This document shows, piece by piece, positions 60,779 to 64,000 of a stretch of 64,000 nt of DNA; within the stretch, counting starts at the first letter, position 1, and every line of letters starts with the position of its first letter. A program made the translations under genes and the position numbers. The DNA is from Oryzomicrobium sp. (GTDB lineage Bacteria > Pseudomonadota > Gammaproteobacteria > Burkholderiales > Rhodocyclaceae). Location of the stretch: positions 1 to 64,000 of the forward strand of contig NZ_JAJTBG010000012.1 of NCBI RefSeq assembly GCF_021287045.1, read 5' to 3'. Under the pieces are notes generated by a model. That model did no database searches. It worked only from the letters and a program-made list of their open reading frames with translations, and had not been told where the DNA came from.

Positions 60779-61729
60779 TCAGGGGGCGAAGTAGAACAGG
60801 TTGCGCCCGGCGCGCTGGTAACCGGCGTCGTCCACCAGCATGTCGAGCATGAGGGTGGCCAGGTCGTCGGCGAAGGGCTCGGCGTTGGGGTCCTTTTCCA
60901 GGGACACCAGTTTCAGGGCCGATTTGCACTCGTCGCAGGTTTCCACCTGGACGGCCTTGAAGCGGTCGGCCCCCTCCCCGTCCAGGGCCGAGTAGGCGAT
61001 GCCCTTGGTGCTCTGGCAGGGCACGCATTTGATGCGGGTGACGTGCCATTCGCTGGCGCACAGGCCGCACACGGCGTAGCGCACGCCGTGGCCGCCTTCG
61101 CCGATGCGCACGATGGACGACACCGGATGGCTGCCGCACACCGGGCACAGGCTGCCTTCCTCGCGCACGAACACGTCGCCGGCCTCCAGGGCACGGGCGC
61201 GGCGGGTCCAGTCCACTTGCAGGGCGGCGCCGATGAAGGGGGCATAGCCGGTGTCGAAGCCCGGCTCGGCCTTGAGGATGAGGCGCGCCTCCTTGGCCAG
61301 CGCATCGGCGCCCAGGCCTTTGAGGCGGGCGATGATGTCCCGGGCCGGAGCCGGGGCGAATGTCTGGGCTTCTTCGAGAATGAGGGCCAGGGCCTGGCCG
61401 AAGGCGCCAAAGGCCGAGGCGTCCAGGTCGCCGCCCTGGGCGTCGAGGAGCGGCATGCCGTGGCTGCGGCAGCGTTCGGCGAGGGCGGCATCGGGCCGGG
61501 CGGCGGGCTTGAGGGCAGCCAGGGCCCGGTCCTGCACCGCGATCAGCCGGGCGCAGAAGTTGAGGTACTCGCCCATGGCGTGGCCCCGGGCCAGGGAAGT
61601 GAGGCGTGCCGCCCGGGTGGCGAACAGGTCGGCCGGAGGCAGGCGCAGGGTGTCGGGGGCCGGGGCGCGCTGGGCGGCGATTTCTTCGGCCGAAAGAACG
61701 GACTTGATGGGGATGGTGGTGGCAGTCAT
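60779..61729 (-). CDS. fdhE: Formate dehydrogenase accessory protein FdhE
   Basis: FdhE is required for maturation of respiratory formate dehydrogenases and binds iron. The 316-residue product has the four CxxC pairs typical of FdhE: CPVCGSHP, CGLCASEW, CVPCQSTK and CDECKS, all in the C-terminal half. It lies between the FDH structural genes (167 bases, with a strong terminator) and selA. Placement of fdhE with the sel genes fits a common FDH role. Confidence 0.95.
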   Translation of the reverse strand: MTATTIPIKSVLSAEEIAAQRAPAPDTLRLPPADLFATRAARLTSLARGHAMGEYLNFCARLIAVQDRALAALKPAARPDAALAERCRSHGMPLLDAQGGDLDASAFGAFGQALALILEEAQTFAPAPARDIIARLKGLGADALAKEARLILKAEPGFDTGYAPFIGAALQVDWTRRARALEAGDVFVREEGSLCPVCGSHPVSSIVRIGEGGHGVRYAVCGLCASEWHVTRIKCVPCQSTKGIAYSALDGEGADRFKAVQVETCDECKSALKLVSLEKDPNAEPFADDLATLMLDMLVDDAGYQRAGRNLFYFAP

Positions 61730-61787
61730 GGCGGCAGTCGGGGCGTCGCTCGGGAAGGCGATGGAAGTCTAATTGTCGTCGTAAAAG

Positions 61788-61821
61788 CCGCGGCGCGGAA
61801 TCGGACGATTCCGCGCCGCGG
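61788..61821 (-). terminator. Terminator after the FDH structural genes
   Basis: A perfect 16-bp stem (ccgcggcgcggaatcg with its complement) has a 2-base loop and is followed by CTTTTAC on the minus strand. It lies 76 bases after the gamma-subunit stop; a second hairpin (61864-61886, 9-bp stem) precedes it. It separates the FDH subunit transcript from fdhE-selA-selB. Confidence 0.8.
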
Positions 61822-61896
61822 ACGAGGCCCGCACAAAACGGGCCCGGGCATGGGCAGAAACACCGCGCCGGAGGCGATCCGGCGCGGGCCGGCGGC

Positions 61897-62523
61897 TTAC
61901 TTGCCGGTCATTTCCTTGTACCAGGCGCGGTGGTGCTGCTTGGCCCAGGGCCGGGTCACCGTACCGTACCACATGGCGCGGATGGTGCCCTTGACCCAGA
62001 TGGCGGCATACACGTGGACGAAGATGAGGGCGATCATCACCGCCGCCACCGCCGCGTGCACCACGGCCCCCAGGCGCACCACGCCCACCGGGAAGAACCC
62101 GGAGAAGTAGGCGCGCCAGATGAGGATGCCAGAGACGAACAACAGCGCCATGCAGACCACCAGCGCCCAGAACAGCATCTTCTGGCCGCCGTTGTACTTG
62201 CCCATGATGGGCATGTTGTGGTCGTCGCCGTTGACCATCTCCTTGGCCCGCTTGAGCCACTCCCAGTCGGTCGGGGTCATGACGTTGAGCTTCCAGAAGC
62301 GCACCGCCATGGCGGCGAAGGACACCGCCATCAGCACCCCGAGGAAGGGGTGCAGGATGCGGGTCCACACGCCGCCGCCGAACAGCATGGAGAGCGGCCA
62401 GAAGGCCGGGTGGAACAACGCCAGACCGGACAGGGCGATCAGGATGAAGCTGATCCCCACCACCCAGTGGTTGGCTCGCTCGGAGGCGGTGTAACGCTGC
62501 AGGTCGTTGGGATCGCGCTTCAT
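61897..62523 (-). CDS. fdoI: Formate dehydrogenase cytochrome b556 (gamma) subunit
   Basis: The gamma subunit anchors the periplasmic FDH in the membrane and passes electrons to quinone. The 208-residue protein has four membrane helices (about residues 19-38, 52-72, 110-130 and 150-172). Histidines that may ligate hemes lie in [13 protein letters not shown], in [10 protein letters not shown] and in [11 protein letters not shown]. Its size and fold match FdoI/FdnI. The start overlaps the beta-subunit stop by 4 bases. Confidence 0.92.
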   Translation of the reverse strand: MKRDPNDLQRYTASERANHWVVGISFILIALSGLALFHPAFWPLSMLFGGGVWTRILHPFLGVLMAVSFAAMAVRFWKLNVMTPTDWEWLKRAKEMVNGDDHNMPIMGKYNGGQKMLFWALVVCMALLFVSGILIWRAYFSGFFPVGVVRLGAVVHAAVAAVMIALIFVHVYAAIWVKGTIRAMWYGTVTRPWAKQHHRAWYKEMTGK

Positions 62524-63422
62524 TGCTTACCCTCCTCTTCCAGTTCCTTCTCGACTTCCTTCTCCGTTTCCTTGGATACCTCGTTGGGCCCCTTGGTGAC
62601 GTAGTGGAAGAGGCTGCCGATCGCCACGGCGGCCAGACCCAGGGTGGCCAGGGGCTTGGTGACCCCCTTCCACAGGGAGACCATCGGGCTGATGGCCGGA
62701 TCGGTCGGCAGGTCGTGGTACAGGCCCGGCTTGTCGGCGTGGTGCAGCACGTACATGACGTGGGTGCCCCCCACCCCTTGCGGGTCGTACAGGCCGGCGT
62801 TGCCGTATCCCCGTTCCTTGAGCTCGACCACCCGCTCCTCGGCGATGTCCTTCATGTCCTCCTTGGACCCGAAGGAAATGCAGCCGGTGGGACAGACCTT
62901 GACGCAGGCCGGCTCCAGGCCCACCGCCACCCGGTCGGAACACAGGGTGCACTTGTACGCCTTGTGGTCCTTCTCGGAGATGCGGGGCACGTTGAACGGG
63001 CAGCCGGTGATGCAGTAGCCGCAGCCGATGCAGTTTTCCTGCTGCATATCGACGATGCCGTTGGCGTACTTGATGATGGCGCCGGGCGACGGGCAGGCCT
63101 TCAGGCAGCCGGGGTCCTCGCAGTGCATGCAGCCGTCCTTGCGGATCAGCCACTCGAGGCCCCGTTCCTGGGACTCGACCTCGCTGTAGCGCATCACCGT
63201 CCACGAGTTGGCGGTGAGGTCGCGGGGGTTGTCGTAGGTGCCGTGGTTCTCACCCACTTCGTCGCGGACGTCGTTCCACTGCATGCACGCCACCTGGCAG
63301 GCCTTGCAGCCGATGCACTTGGTGACGTCGATCAGCTTGGCGACTTCCAGGGTCTTGCGGATGCCGGGCGGCGGCGTGGTGGTCGCCGAGCGGGCCGCGA
63401 TGTCTAGAGATTGCAAAGGCAT
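62520..63422 (-). CDS. fdoH: Formate dehydrogenase iron-sulfur (beta) subunit
   Basis: The 300-residue subunit has four [4Fe-4S] cluster motifs: [35 protein letters not shown] and [20 protein letters not shown], in order, followed by one C-terminal membrane helix (about 260-275; [19 protein letters not shown]) and a charged tail. It transfers electrons from the catalytic subunit to the cytochrome. The ATG has GAGGAG 8 bases upstream, and it lies 10 bases after the alpha-subunit stop. Confidence 0.95.
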   Translation of the reverse strand: MPLQSLDIAARSATTTPPPGIRKTLEVAKLIDVTKCIGCKACQVACMQWNDVRDEVGENHGTYDNPRDLTANSWTVMRYSEVESQERGLEWLIRKDGCMHCEDPGCLKACPSPGAIIKYANGIVDMQQENCIGCGYCITGCPFNVPRISEKDHKAYKCTLCSDRVAVGLEPACVKVCPTGCISFGSKEDMKDIAEERVVELKERGYGNAGLYDPQGVGGTHVMYVLHHADKPGLYHDLPTDPAISPMVSLWKGVTKPLATLGLAAVAIGSLFHYVTKGPNEVSKETEKEVEKELEEEGKQ

Positions 63423-63432
63423 GGCGGTCTCC

Positions 63433-64000
63433 TCAGATCTTCTCGACGTTCACCAGGAACGACTTGAATTCCGGCGTCTGGCTGTTGGCGTCGCCCACGA
63501 ACGGGGTCAGGGTGTTGGCGATGTAGCCGTTCTTGGCTACCCCCTTGAAGCCCCAGTGGATGGGAATGCCCACCTGATGCACGACCTTGCCGTCCACCGT
63601 GATCGGCATGATGCGCTTGGTCACCACCGCCACGGCCTTGATGTAGCCGCGGTTGGAGCTGACCTTGACGCGGTCGCCGGCCACGATGCCCTTCTCCTTG
63701 GCCAGGCCCTCGCCGATCTCGACGAACTGTTCCGGCTGGATCACGGCGTTGGACTCCACCTGCTTGGTCCAGTAGTGGAAGTGCTCGGTGAGACGGTAGG
63801 TGGTCGCCGGGTAGGGGAACTCCTTGGCCTTGCCGAACGCTTCCATGTCGCCCTTGAACACCCGGGCGGCCGGGTTGTTGCGGGCCTTGGGGTTGTTCGG
63901 GTGCATCAGGTTCACCTCGAGGGGCGACTCGAACGGCTCGTAGTGCTCGGGGAACGGGCCTTCGTTCATGCCGCCCCGGGCGAAGAAGCGGGCCACGCCC
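63433..64000 (-). CDS. fdoG: Formate dehydrogenase catalytic subunit, C-terminal part
   Basis: Only the last 189 or so residues are inside the window; the gene runs off the right edge and is not broken. They form the molybdopterin-dinucleotide-binding domain: [23 protein letters not shown] then [13 protein letters not shown], and the end [13 protein letters not shown] is typical of FdnG/FdoG. The selenocysteine codon expected in the active site is outside the window, so Sec use by this enzyme is inferred only from the adjacent selA, selB and selC. A molybdenum or tungsten cofactor is likewise inferred from the family. Confidence 0.9.
   Translation of the reverse strand, partial: GVARFFARGGMNEGPFPEHYEPFESPLEVNLMHPNNPKARNNPAARVFKGDMEAFGKAKEFPYPATTYRLTEHFHYWTKQVESNAVIQPEQFVEIGEGLAKEKGIVAGDRVKVSSNRGYIKAVAVVTKRIMPITVDGKVVHQVGIPIHWGFKGVAKNGYIANTLTPFVGDANSQTPEFKSFLVNVEKI

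Noticed and set aside
63433-64000. Apparent truncation of the formate dehydrogenase catalytic subunit
   Set aside because: The frame stays open to the window edge, so the gene is cut by the window and not broken.

Overview
This is a very GC-rich stretch of bacterial chromosome that reads as core genome of a betaproteobacterium, most likely Rhodocyclales (Azospira-like). That placement is inferred from gene content and order: reading leftwards, leuC-leuD-leuB-asd-fimV-ecfT-like-truA-trpF-trpB-trpA-accD-folC-dedD-cvpA-purF-metZ is a classic betaproteobacterial string. No database search was possible. Coding density is high, most genes lie on the minus strand, and no prophage, insertion sequence, integron or CRISPR array was found.

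Layout. 1-950: non-coding repeat block, then a DUF3079 mini-protein, an Hsp70-like (YegD-type) protein and a MocR-type regulator. 4.2-7.7 kb: a divergent operon of a BenE-family transporter, the PLP-homeostasis protein YggS and a serine hydroxymethyltransferase. 8-15 kb: alpha/beta hydrolase, LEA-type lipoprotein, RecQ, a hydratase, a YkgJ cysteine-cluster protein and the RNA helicase RhlE. 15.6-34.5 kb: the long minus-strand biosynthetic string for Leu, Asp-family, Trp, fatty acid, folate, purine and Met, with fimV in the middle. 34.7-40.7 kb: LysR regulator, M48 protease lipoprotein, MFS transporter, YdcH-like protein, AroC, a DsbA-family oxidoreductase and DUF488. 40.8-43.1 kb: ilvB-ilvN acetolactate synthase preceded by a valine-rich leader peptide and terminator hairpin. 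43.4-47.3 kb: Na+/H+ antiporter-like protein, FadD with a fatty-acid-type operator palindrome, and a CBS protein. 47.5-56.6 kb: AddA/AddB-like recombination nuclease pair, FdxA, a DsrE-lipoyl carrier pair and a diguanylate cyclase. 57.1-64.0 kb: a selenocysteine and formate dehydrogenase module (selC tRNA, selB, selA, fdhE, gamma and beta subunits, and the C-terminal end of the catalytic subunit, which runs off the window).

How parts work together. The right end is a self-contained unit: FDH subunits, the FDH maturation protein FdhE and all the Sec insertion factors except SelD. The left end links four PLP-related functions around one divergent promoter region. The ilvBN operon carries what looks like a complete ribosome-mediated attenuator. 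The most unusual material is this leader, the MocR-BenE-YggS-GlyA cluster, the DsrE plus GcvH-like lipoyl carrier pair, and several non-coding repeats. I see no clear evidence of a wholly unknown multi-gene system; the rest looks like ordinary core metabolism.
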